Shown: one piece after another, positions 51,901 through 59,300 of the stretch | How the letters are laid out: each line of letters opens with the position of its first letter | Position numbering within the stretch: the stretch's first letter is position 1 | NCBI RefSeq assembly: GCF_014203755.1 | Contig: NZ_JACHJS010000001.1 | Coordinates: 4,154,001 to 4,218,000, forward strand | Source of the DNA: Saccharothrix violaceirubra | Lineage (GTDB): Bacteria > Actinomycetota > Actinomycetes > Mycobacteriales > Pseudonocardiaceae | Length of the DNA stretch: 64,000 bases | Direction of reading: 5' to 3' | Program-made: the position numbers and the translations under genes | The notes under the pieces: generated by a model | What the model was told of the DNA's origin: nothing | Database searches by the model: none | Seen by the model: only the letters and a program-made list of their open reading frames with translations

Positions 51901-52285
51901 GCAGACGTTCGTGCCGTCGCGCGGCGTGACCGCGTCGACCGAGAGCAGCCTGCGCCTGGCCACCCAGGCGCGGAAGTACGGCCTGGGCCTGGTCTACGCC
52001 ACCCAGGCGCCGAAGGCGCTGCACAACATGGTCACCGGCAACGCGGCCACGCAGTTGTTCGGCCGCCTCAACGCCGCGATCCAGATCCAGACCGCGCTCG
52101 ACCTGGCACGGGCCAAGGGCGGGCGCATCGACGACATCTCCCGCCTGCCCGCGGGCGTGTTCCACGCGTCCACGGAGGGCACCGGCTTCGTGAAGGTGCG
52201 GGCGCCGATGTGCCTGAGCCACCACCCCGCCGGCGCGTTGACCGAGTCGGAGGTCGTCGACCGCGCCGCCACCCTCCGGAGTTGA
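48899..52285 (+). CDS. Fusion of an AAA/STAND-like NTPase and a HerA/FtsK-like ATPase (1128 aa)
   Basis: This is one chain with two P-loop ATPases. The N-terminal module has Walker A GERGVGKTHLLGWL (residues 64-77), a Walker B candidate VVMAVDQIDSVL and a winged-helix-like tail. A Pro-rich linker (about 620-720) has repeated TGxxxxPVPAE-type units. The C-terminal module has Walker A AGSGSGKTVLLRRL (lysine 756), Walker B LLVLDEAQTFVPS (Asp999, Glu1000) and TESSLRLATQARKYGLGLVY, as in the HerA/DUF87 and TraG-like pumping ATPases. HerA-type enzymes move DNA. A nuclease or effector domain is not visible. The GTG start overlaps the upstream gene. Confidence 0.8.
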   Translation: MNEEERHALASVQFNWAVTPDDIWSPLDHHVDGLHQRAAEDITHAVAAAARKADANPTGIVLRGERGVGKTHLLGWLRQRVQQEGGAFFLLKLLDEHSFWAGAVHGVVGGLLTNDQLGRMLDKLAERTGHNHESRLRLRGTIPVARADVDGLIDRLYDIDPRVAVECQDTLRALVLYRAKGQPSEVGHGFLVLADGIDEADREAWGFRSRTRPAQLVLNDLSRIFALTGPVVMAVDQIDSVLTRPATGVDEVELADRLADGLMRLREETRRTILVVACIPGSWDLIANRGVNSAADRFRVLDLRTAMPSASVATAIVERHLAGLYGEIGFTPPYPTWPVLRSAFGADGIAHYTPRRLLQRVDDHVRRCLARDEVAELADFDAGEVDAAPTPVVPVDLGVLDERFARLCAAADVTAPLDHEWEDKLVPALLNAALRCYVVEQGDHGHDLSIDALPGGKPALHARLRRTLDEATEDEVHWSFRAIAHTHPNAVLTRLRSAYLEAGLRDGGNRHLVVLREAPFSGGPRTAQAVGEFQAAGGVVLPFADEDLRVFAALRTLIDESPAGLRAWLRARRPAGSSDLFTRVFPASTRRPSKARADLFQPEVPPAPKLSATSTGTNLRPVAVESADAHPEPAHPEPAHPAESTGFHPVPAEATGTGFRPVDPGAPLPRREPAKPMGFAPIPAESTGTRLTPVTPEPTAVEPAGSDGHRVDLADAGAPEPVLTFGASVATGTPFTVPLSALRKHVAVFAGSGSGKTVLLRRLIEEAALAGVSSIVIDTNNDLARLGDEWPAEPAGWGPGDADRAARYHADTEVVVWTPCRAAGRPLVLNPFPDFGGVLDDPDEFRMSVDASVSGLMPRTGLVGRRIDTGRAVLTQALTWYARRGGTDLAGFVEALTDLPDGVGTVRDATRLAADMADGLHAAMINDPVFGGVGDHVDPGVLLTPTPGRRARVSVISCVGLATDDQRRTFVNHLQLALFAWIRRHPAGDRPLGGLLVLDEAQTFVPSRGVTASTESSLRLATQARKYGLGLVYATQAPKALHNMVTGNAATQLFGRLNAAIQIQTALDLARAKGGRIDDISRLPAGVFHASTEGTGFVKVRAPMCLSHHPAGALTESEVVDRAATLRS
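50783..50820 (+). repeat. 15-bp tandem repeat in the linker of the double ATPase
   Basis: The unit GCCCACCCAGAGCCG occurs twice in full and a third time for eight bases. It encodes the His-Pro-Glu-Pro-Ala repeats of the Pro-rich linker. The number of units may vary between strains. Confidence 0.7.
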
Positions 52286-52301
52286 TCACCACCCCGGTCG
52301 A

Positions 52302-52757
52302 TCACCACACGGGGCGCAGCGGCGGCAACGCCGTCCCGGCCAGCGACCGGACGACGGCGGCGAGGTCGACCCGCAGCGCCTCGCCGCCGGGCAACGTCGA
52401 CTCCAGCTCGCGCATCACGCGGCCGGCGACCCGCAGGTGCTCCCGGGCCCGGTCGGTGAGCACGACGAGGCGTCGACGCCCACCGCCGGGGTGTTCCTCG
52501 CGGCTGACGTAGCCGCGGTCCTCCAGGTAGGCCACGGTCTGACCGGCGGCCTGCTTGGTCACGCCGAGGTGTTCGGCGAGTTCGGTGCCGGTCAGGCCGC
52601 CGTTCTTGAGGAGCTGGAACACGAAGCCGTGCACGGGCCGCAGGTCGGTGTAGCCGAGTTCGCCCAGCCTCCGGTCGAACTCGGTCACCAGGAGCTGGAA
52701 CGAGATGCCCAGCAGGTAGGTCAGCTCCGCGCCGGCCAAGGGGTCCTTCGAGGTCAC
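52302..52757 (-). CDS. MarR-family transcriptional regulator
   Basis: This 151-residue winged-helix protein has LTGTELAEHLGVTKQAAGQT (helix-turn-helix) and GYVSREEHPGGGRRRLVVLT (wing). It is the second gene of an operon with a cupin: the GTG overlaps the cupin stop (GTGA). The TGAGTAAA/TTTACTCA palindrome upstream of the operon is the likely operator, so autorepression is probable. It ends 16 bp from the convergent double-ATPase gene. Confidence 0.92.
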   Translation of the reverse strand: MTSKDPLAGAELTYLLGISFQLLVTEFDRRLGELGYTDLRPVHGFVFQLLKNGGLTGTELAEHLGVTKQAAGQTVAYLEDRGYVSREEHPGGGRRRLVVLTDRAREHLRVAGRVMRELESTLPGGEALRVDLAAVVRSLAGTALPPLRPVW

Positions 52758-53128
52758 CCGGCCCAAGGTAGCGGGTGCGACTCCCCGCTCCCGACGACGC
52801 CCGCCCTGCCGTCCGGGTGCATGCACACGAGCGCCTCGGCCGGGCCGTCGACCGTCCGGAACCGCCGTTCCTCCCCGGCGGCGACCACGACCGCCTGTCC
52901 GGCGGTGACCTCCGCGGAGCCGTCGGGCGTGGTGAACGCGAACGTGCCCGCGACCGGCATCCACACCTGGTCGCGGTCGACGACGTGCGGCGGCGACTCG
53001 GTGCCGGCCGACATCCGGACGCGCCACGTGCTCAGTTCCGCGCTGCCCCGGCTCGGCCCGGCCAGTGCGGTCATGGTGGCGGCGGCCGTGCGCGTGGTGC
53101 GGTCCTCGGTCTCTTCGACGACGTGCAT
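52754..53128 (-). CDS. Small cupin-domain protein
   Basis: This 124-residue single-domain cupin has strands with SAGTESPPHVVDRDQVWMPV (metal-site motif 1, with one of the usual His replaced) and GQAVVVAAGEERRFRTVDG (motif 2). Cupins of this size bind a metal or a small ligand, or act as isomerases. ATG 53128 has GGGGAGG at the right distance. Its coupling to marR suggests it handles the compound sensed by the regulator. Confidence 0.82.
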   Translation of the reverse strand: MHVVEETEDRTTRTAAATMTALAGPSRGSAELSTWRVRMSAGTESPPHVVDRDQVWMPVAGTFAFTTPDGSAEVTAGQAVVVAAGEERRFRTVDGPAEALVCMHPDGRAGVVGSGESHPLPWAG

Positions 53129-53156
53129 GGGTCCTCCCCTGATGAGTGCGACCCGG

Positions 53157-53177
53157 TGAGTAAACCCGCTTTACTCA
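53157..53177. promoter_or_regulatory. Palindromic MarR-type operator upstream of cupin-marR
   Basis: TGAGTAAA (53157-53164) and TTTACTCA (53170-53177) are perfect mirror arms around CCCGC. A third half-site TTTACTCA follows at 53194-53201 and overlaps the 3' end of the AsnB gene. It lies 29 bp upstream of the cupin ATG and stands out as A/T-rich in this GC-rich region. Confidence 0.75.
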
Positions 53178-53198
53178 GCCCGAGTCAAGCGCCTTTAC

Positions 53199-54959
53199 TC
53201 AGTTCAGGTCCAGCTTCGGGGAGGTGGCGTCCACCCACGCGGCCATGTCCAGGTAGGTCTCCAGACCCGTGCGCTCGACCGGCGACACGACCTCGGCCGA
53301 CGCCGCCGCACGCAGGAAAGCCGTGTCGAACAACGGTGTCACCGCGTGGTCGGACGACAGCAGGTCGGCCGCCTGCCCCTGGATCGCGGACACGTACGCG
53401 GACTGGTTCGTCGTCGGGTACATGGCCTTGCGACGTCCCACCACGCTCGGCGGCAACAACGGCGCGACGGCCGCCCGCAGCAGGCTCTTCTCCCGACCGT
53501 CGAACGTCGTCAGCGCCGACGGCACGCTGTACACGTACTCGACCAACGCCGTGTCGCAGAACGGCACCCGCACCTCCAGCCCGGTCGCCATGCTCATCCG
53601 GTCCTTGCGGTCCAGCAGCATCCGGTTCATCCGGGTCAGGTTCAGGTGGGTGGTGACGTCGGCGCCGGGCGGGACCTCGGCCAGCGCCTCCCGGTAGCGG
53701 TCGGCCACGTACGTCCCGACGTCCAGCGACGCCACCAGGTCCGGGTGGTACATGCGGTCGGTCATCAGCGGCGCCAGGGCGGCACGCCACGGGAACGTCG
53801 TCTTGGGTCTGCCGTCGTGGCACCAGCTGTAGCCGCCGAACAGCTCGTCCGCCGACTCCCCCGACAACGCGACCGTCGCCGTCTCCCGCACCGCCGTGAA
53901 CAGCAGGTGCAGCGACGTCGACAGGTCGCCCATCGAGATCGGCAGATCCCACGCCGCCACGGCCGTCGCCCGCACCGCCGGATCGGCCAGGCGTGCCGCG
54001 TCCAGCACCACCGCCCGGTGTTCCGTGCCCACGTGCGCGACCACGTCCCGCACGAACGGCGCGTCGGCGTCGGGCCGATTCACGTCGGCGACGTGCTCCT
54101 GCCCGGCGAACTCGACCGACATCGTGCGCGTGCCGGCGGGCGACAACACGGTGATCGCGCTGGAGTCGAGGCCGCCGGACAGCAGCGCGCAGTGCGGCAC
54201 GTCGGCCACCGACTGCCGCGCGACCGCCTCGCCGAGCAGCCGCCGCACGGTGGCCACGGTGGTCGGGAGGTCGTCGCGGTGCTCGCGGGCCGACAGCGTC
54301 CAGTACGTCCGTGTGCGCAGGCCCGCGCGGGTGGCCGTCAGGACCGTGCCGGGCAGGAGTTCGCGCATGCCCGACCAGAACGCGTGGCCCGGCGTCTTCA
54401 CCCGGGCCACGGCCTCGCGCAGGCCGTCGGTGTCCAGCACCCGGTCCACCGCCGGGTCGGCGTGCAGCGCTTTCGGTTCCGAACCGAACACCAGACCCGC
54501 CGGAGTCGGGTGGTAGTAGAGCGGTTTCACCCCCATTCGGTCGCGGATCAACACCAGCGCGTCGCGTCGGCCGTCCCACACGGCGAACGCGTACATGCCG
54601 TCGAGCCGTTCCGCGATCTCCTCGCCCCATTCCAGATATCCGCGCAACACGACTTCCGTGTCGCTCGCGGTGCGGAACGGGTGATCGCGCAGCCGGGCGC
54701 GCAGTTCGCGGTGGTTGTACACCTCGCCGCTGTAGACCAGCACGACCGGGCCGTCCGGCGTGCGCGCGACCATCGGCTGCCGCCCGCCCGGCAGGTCGAT
54801 CACCGCCAACCTGGTGTGCCCCAAGGCCACCGGGCCGTCCACCCACACGCCGGAGTCGTCCGGACCGCGCCGCGACAGCGTGGCCGTCATCGCCTCGATC
54901 ACCTCGGGCGACCGCGTGAGATCGCGGTCGAACGCCACCCGGCCGGTTATTCCGCACAT
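53199..54959 (-). CDS. AsnB-type glutamine-dependent amidotransferase (asparagine synthase family)
   Basis: This 586-residue protein has a class II glutaminase domain with catalytic Cys2 (MCGITGRVAF), YSGEVYNHRELRARL and MYAFAVWD. The C-terminal synthetase domain has the ATP pyrophosphatase loop SGGLDSS (261-267) and SGESADELFGGYSW. Such enzymes amidate Asp or other carboxylates, and in natural-product clusters they can amidate malonyl or acyl groups to give amide starter units or side-chain amides. Position beside a PKS and a second amidotransferase favours a biosynthetic role over housekeeping. It starts at ATG 54959 with AAGGGG eight bases upstream. Confidence 0.9.
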   Translation of the reverse strand: MCGITGRVAFDRDLTRSPEVIEAMTATLSRRGPDDSGVWVDGPVALGHTRLAVIDLPGGRQPMVARTPDGPVVLVYSGEVYNHRELRARLRDHPFRTASDTEVVLRGYLEWGEEIAERLDGMYAFAVWDGRRDALVLIRDRMGVKPLYYHPTPAGLVFGSEPKALHADPAVDRVLDTDGLREAVARVKTPGHAFWSGMRELLPGTVLTATRAGLRTRTYWTLSAREHRDDLPTTVATVRRLLGEAVARQSVADVPHCALLSGGLDSSAITVLSPAGTRTMSVEFAGQEHVADVNRPDADAPFVRDVVAHVGTEHRAVVLDAARLADPAVRATAVAAWDLPISMGDLSTSLHLLFTAVRETATVALSGESADELFGGYSWCHDGRPKTTFPWRAALAPLMTDRMYHPDLVASLDVGTYVADRYREALAEVPPGADVTTHLNLTRMNRMLLDRKDRMSMATGLEVRVPFCDTALVEYVYSVPSALTTFDGREKSLLRAAVAPLLPPSVVGRRKAMYPTTNQSAYVSAIQGQAADLLSSDHAVTPLFDTAFLRAAASAEVVSPVERTGLETYLDMAAWVDATSPKLDLN

Positions 54960-54975
54960 GTCGTCGACCCCTTAC

Positions 54976-54989
54976 CGGGGAATTCCCCG
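54976..54989. promoter_or_regulatory. 14-bp palindrome between the divergent amidotransferase genes
   Basis: CGGGGAATTCCCCG is a perfect palindrome 17 bp upstream of the AsnB start and about 100 bp from the PP-loop gene. It could be an operator for a cluster regulator outside the window, or an RNA hairpin in the AsnB leader. Confidence 0.4.
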
Positions 54990-55087
54990 TGTCCCTCACC
55001 CGATGGGTGGGCTGTGGTTGCGAGTGCTCTTCCGGTTCTGCTTCGGTTCGGACGACCGCCCGGAACGAAACGGAATGGGAAATCGCC

Positions 55088-56188
55088 ATGGACGCCGCAC
55101 GGACCGACACCGGCTGTTCCCGCTGCGGAATGCCGCTGACATTCGACGCGCTCGTGTCCGGGGTGCCCGGCGAGGCGGGGGTGTGCGGGCACTGCGCGAC
55201 CGCCGAACCGGTGCCGGCCGCGCCGCAGGTCGACCGCTCGGCCCTGCTGGACCGGATCTTCGCGGTCTACCGCGGCGCCCCGGTCGAGCCCGGCGAGGGG
55301 TACGAGTCGGTGCTGCGGACGCTGCCGAGCGCGGGCGGCGACATCGACGGCGTCGTCCTCTACAGCGGCGGCAAGGACTCGAGCTGGATGCTCGCCGACC
55401 TGGTCCACCGCGGCCTGAAGGTCGTCGCGTGGATGCTCGACCAGGGCTACCAGTCGCCGGCCGCGATCGACAACGCCCGCTTCCTGTGCGACCGGCTCGG
55501 CGTGGACCTGGTGATCGCCAAGCCGGAACGCGAACCCATGGACAACCTGTTCCGCATCGGGTTCGGCATTCCCGACCAGGGCGACCCGGAGCTGGTGCGG
55601 TCGGCGATGACGTTCGGGTCCGCGTGCTGGCCGTGCTTCGCCACGATCTCCGCGCGGGCCACGGTGTTCTGCCGCGAGAACGACGTGCCGTTCTGCTTCG
55701 TGGGCACGCACAAGGGCCAGAACCGGGTCGGCGACGAGACCGCGATGGCGCAGACCTTCCTGCCGCCGCTGTCCGCCGCGGCGGACGGCTTCGTCGCACC
55801 GCTGCGCGACCACGCCCGCACCCGCGCGCCCGAGTCGGCCGACCTGCTCGACACGGCGCCGTCCCGGACGATCCTGGTGCCGTTCTACGAGTTCGTGCCG
55901 AGGCCCGCACGCGAGGACCTGATCGCCGACCTGGAGGCGATGGGCTGGCGGGTGCCCCGCAACACGGGGTCGTGCAGCACCAACTGCATGATCAACGAGT
56001 TGGGCTGCCAGGTCATGCGACACCAGTACGGGTTCGACGTCTACCAGGTGTTCGAGGCACACGAACGGCGCCTGGACCCGGAGGCGGGCCCGGTCCGTCC
56101 CGGCCCGCTCGACGAGGCGGCGGTGCGGCGCGGCGCCCGGCTGATCGGCCTGACGCCCGAGGAGGAACGCGCTTTCGGTCTGGCCTGA
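55088..56188 (+). CDS. PP-loop amidotransferase, N-acetyl-sugar amidotransferase (WbpG/PseA)-like
   Basis: This 366-residue protein has an N-terminal zinc-ribbon-like motif with Cys10-x2-Cys13 and Cys33-x2-Cys36 (CSRCGMP, then GVCGHC). Next comes the ATP pyrophosphatase loop YSGGKDSSW (SGGKDSS 93-99). Further conserved Cys lie in GSACWPCFATI and GSCSTNCMINELGC. The arrangement matches N-acetyl sugar amidotransferases of LPS/flagellin pathways, where such proteins use ammonia from a glutaminase. It is divergent from AsnB and convergent with the PKS, so it may be a second amidation or a sulfur/amide step in the same cluster. ATG 55088 is used; an earlier ATG at 54989 has no ribosome binding site. 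Confidence 0.82.
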   Translation: MDAARTDTGCSRCGMPLTFDALVSGVPGEAGVCGHCATAEPVPAAPQVDRSALLDRIFAVYRGAPVEPGEGYESVLRTLPSAGGDIDGVVLYSGGKDSSWMLADLVHRGLKVVAWMLDQGYQSPAAIDNARFLCDRLGVDLVIAKPEREPMDNLFRIGFGIPDQGDPELVRSAMTFGSACWPCFATISARATVFCRENDVPFCFVGTHKGQNRVGDETAMAQTFLPPLSAAADGFVAPLRDHARTRAPESADLLDTAPSRTILVPFYEFVPRPAREDLIADLEAMGWRVPRNTGSCSTNCMINELGCQVMRHQYGFDVYQVFEAHERRLDPEAGPVRPGPLDEAAVRRGARLIGLTPEEERAFGLA

Positions 56189-56195
56189 CCGTTCG

Positions 56196-56289
56196 CGGAC
56201 CACCCAGGCCCGGACGGACACCGGGTGGTCCGGACGCTCCGACCACTTCGGGCGGTTCCGGTGGTCCGACCGCTTCGGCCGGACCACCG
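56196..56289. terminator. Two tandem hairpins between convergent PP-loop and PKS genes
   Basis: CGGACCACCC (56196-56205) pairs with GGGTGGTCCG (56223-56232). CGGTGGTCCG (56259-56268) pairs with CGGACCACCG (56280-56289). A fifth copy of the motif, CGGACCACCGG, lies at 56319-56329. The block separates two convergent genes, so bidirectional termination is the simplest role. Confidence 0.65.
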
Positions 56290-56370
56290 CGCCGCCGGCC
56301 GCACACCCACCACACGACCGGACCACCGGCCCACGAACCACCCGCGGACCGGCACCCCGACCCGACCCGA

Positions 56371-59300
56371 TCACCGGGCCGCCGGCCACTCGTCCACCAC
56401 CCGCGAGGTCTCCGCCACGCACCCGCCGACCACGTCGAAGTGGTCCCCGGACACCTCGCGCACGGTCACCTCCCCCGGCCACTGCGCCCGCCACGCCTCC
56501 GGGAACCCCTCGACCGGACGGCCCGCCCGCACCAACAGCGTCGGCACAGCCGGCGGCCCGACGGGCCAGTCGAACCCGGTGTACCAACTGGTCGGCAGCA
56601 GCCAGTCCGGTTCACCCCCGCCCGCCGCCCGCGCCACCAGCGCCGGCAGCAGATCGGCGACCAGGTCCCCCTGCGCCGCCGGGTGGTAGGAGTCGAGCAG
56701 CACCAAGGCCCGCGGCCGCAGCCGCGCCGCGAGCGCGTAGCCGACCAACCCACCCGACGAATGGCCGACCACGACGAACGGCCGGTCGCCGACGCACGAG
56801 CGCACCGCCGCCTCGTGCGTGTCGAGCAGCACGTCCAACGACGCGGGCAACGGCTCGCCCGGCGCGAAACCGGGCTGGCGCAGCACGAACACGTCCCGCA
56901 CACCCTGCCGCGACCGGGCGAAGCCCAGGAACGTCGACGGATCGGACGGTCCGAGGAACGACGTCAGGCACACCAACGGCACCTCGTGCGGCCCGTGCGC
57001 CACCCGGACCGGCGCGGACAGCGAGTCCGGCGGCGTGGTGTACGTCGGCAGGAACGAGGCCGCCGAGCGCAACGCACCGAACAGGGCCGGTACGCCGCCC
57101 GCCCGCGCCGCGTGCCCGAACAGGGACAGCAGCCTCCCGGTCGGCGCCGACGCCGGTGCCGCCACCGGCTCGGCGTCGAGTTCCTTGATCAGGTGCCGGG
57201 CCAGGTCCTCGGGCGTCGGGTGGTCGAACACGAGGGTCGCGGGCAGCAGCAGACCGGTGGCGTCGGCCAGCGTGTTGCGCAGTTCGACGGCGGTGAGCGA
57301 GTCGACGCCGAGTTCGGTCAGTCCGCCGTCGGGCGGGATCGCGTCCGGGTCGGCGAAGCCGAGCACCTCGGCGGCGGTACGCCGCACCAGGTCGAGGGCC
57401 ACCCGGTCGCGTTCGGCCGCGGGCAGGTCGACGGACAGGTTCACGCGGTCGGCCGTCCGGACCCGTCGGGTGGCACGCCGGCCGGTGCCGAACGGCTCGG
57501 GCAGCGTCCCGGTGTGCCGCATCGGGACCAGGAACGACTCCGGCCGGGCCAGGGCCGCGTCGAACAGCGCCAGTCCTTCCTCCGCGGACATCGGCACGAT
57601 CCCGGACCGGGCGATCCGCGTCCGGTCGCGCTCGTCGAGCGTGCCGGTCATGCCGCTGTCCGGCGCCCACATGCCCCACGCCAACGACGTGGCGGGCAAT
57701 CCGGAGGCGACCCGGTGCGCGCACAACGCGTCCAGGTAGCGGTTGGCCGCCGCGTACGCGCCCTGCCCCGGCCCGCCGAACAGGCCCGACGCCGAGGAGA
57801 ACACCACGAACGCCGCCAGGTCACCGGTCAGCTCGTGCAGGTTGCGGGCACCGTCGACCTTGGGCCGGAACACCCGGTCGAGGTGTTCGGCGGTGATCGA
57901 GTCGAGCACGCCGTCGTCGAGCACGCCGGCCGTGTGCACGACCGAGTCCACCGGGTGCTCGGCCAGCACGGCGGCGAGCGCGTCCCGATCGGCCACGTCG
58001 CACCGCACGGTCACCACCTCGACGTCCGTCCCCAGCTCGGCCGCGAGGTCCGCACAGTCCCTGCGGGACAACAGGACCAGTCGTCGCACGCCGTGCCCGG
58101 CCACCAGCCGGTGCGCGACCAGCCCGGCCAGGACACCGCTCGCACCGGTCACCAGCACCGTGCCGAGATCACGGCCGACGGGTTCGACCACACCGGCCGG
58201 CACCACAGACGGCGTGTGCACGCGGCCCGCGCGCACCGCGACCACCGGACCGGGATCACCCCCCGGCAGGACGCCGTCGGTGTCCACAAGGGACACCCGG
58301 CCGGGATTCTCGGACTGCGCGGACCGGACCAGCCCCCACGCGGCGGCCTGCGCCGGGCGGACATCCTCGCCCGCCACCGACACGGCGCCGCTGGTCACCA
58401 CGACGACGTGCCGCGCACCGGCCAACCGGTCGCGCAGGTCGGCCAGAACGGTCGCGGTGGTGACGCGCGGGTCTTCGTCGTCGACGACCCGCACCACGTC
58501 GACCTCGCGGTCGACGTCGGCGGGTTCGGCGGGCGTCCAGACGAGCCGGCTCAGCCCGTCGGGCACGCGGGTCAGGTCCGGCAGCGGCCGGGTCACCAAC
58601 CGCTCGACCGCCAGCACCGGCAGGCCCGCCGGGTCGGTCGCGGTCAACGCCATCCCGCCCGGCGTCGGCGTGATCCGCACGCGCAGGTCCGCGCGGCCCG
58701 ACGCGTACGCGGTCACCCCCGTCCACGAGAACGGCAGTCCGTCCAACGCGGGCGCGTCGCCCTCGCGCAGGGCCGAAGCCTGCAACGCCGCGTCCAACAG
58801 CGCCGGGTGCACGCCGTAGTGCGCGGCGTCGGCGCGGTCCGGCGCCGAGAGTTCGGCGAACACCTCCTCGCCGACCTGCCAGGCCCGCCGCACGCCCTGG
58901 AACGCGGGCCCGTAGCGGAAGCCGCGCTCGGCCGCCTGCTCGTAGAAGCCCTCGGTGTCCAGCGGTCGTCCGTCCGGCGGCCAGGGCACCGGATCCACGC
59001 CGCCGGGACGGCGCGGCCCGAGCGTGCCCGACGCGTGCCGCACCCACTCGTCGCCGACGGTGTCGATCTCGATCGCGCGCCGGCCGCGCTCGTCGGGTTC
59101 GCCGACCCGCACCCGCAGCCGCACGCCCGCCTCCGGCACCACCAGCGGTGCGCCGATGGTCAGGTCCTCGACCCGCTCGGCACCGACCTCCGCGCCCGCG
59201 CGGACCGCGAGGTCGAGGAAGGCCGTGCCGGGCAGCAGCACCCGGCCGGCGATCACGTGGTCGACCAGCCACGGCGCGGTCGACGTGGACAGCAGTCCGG

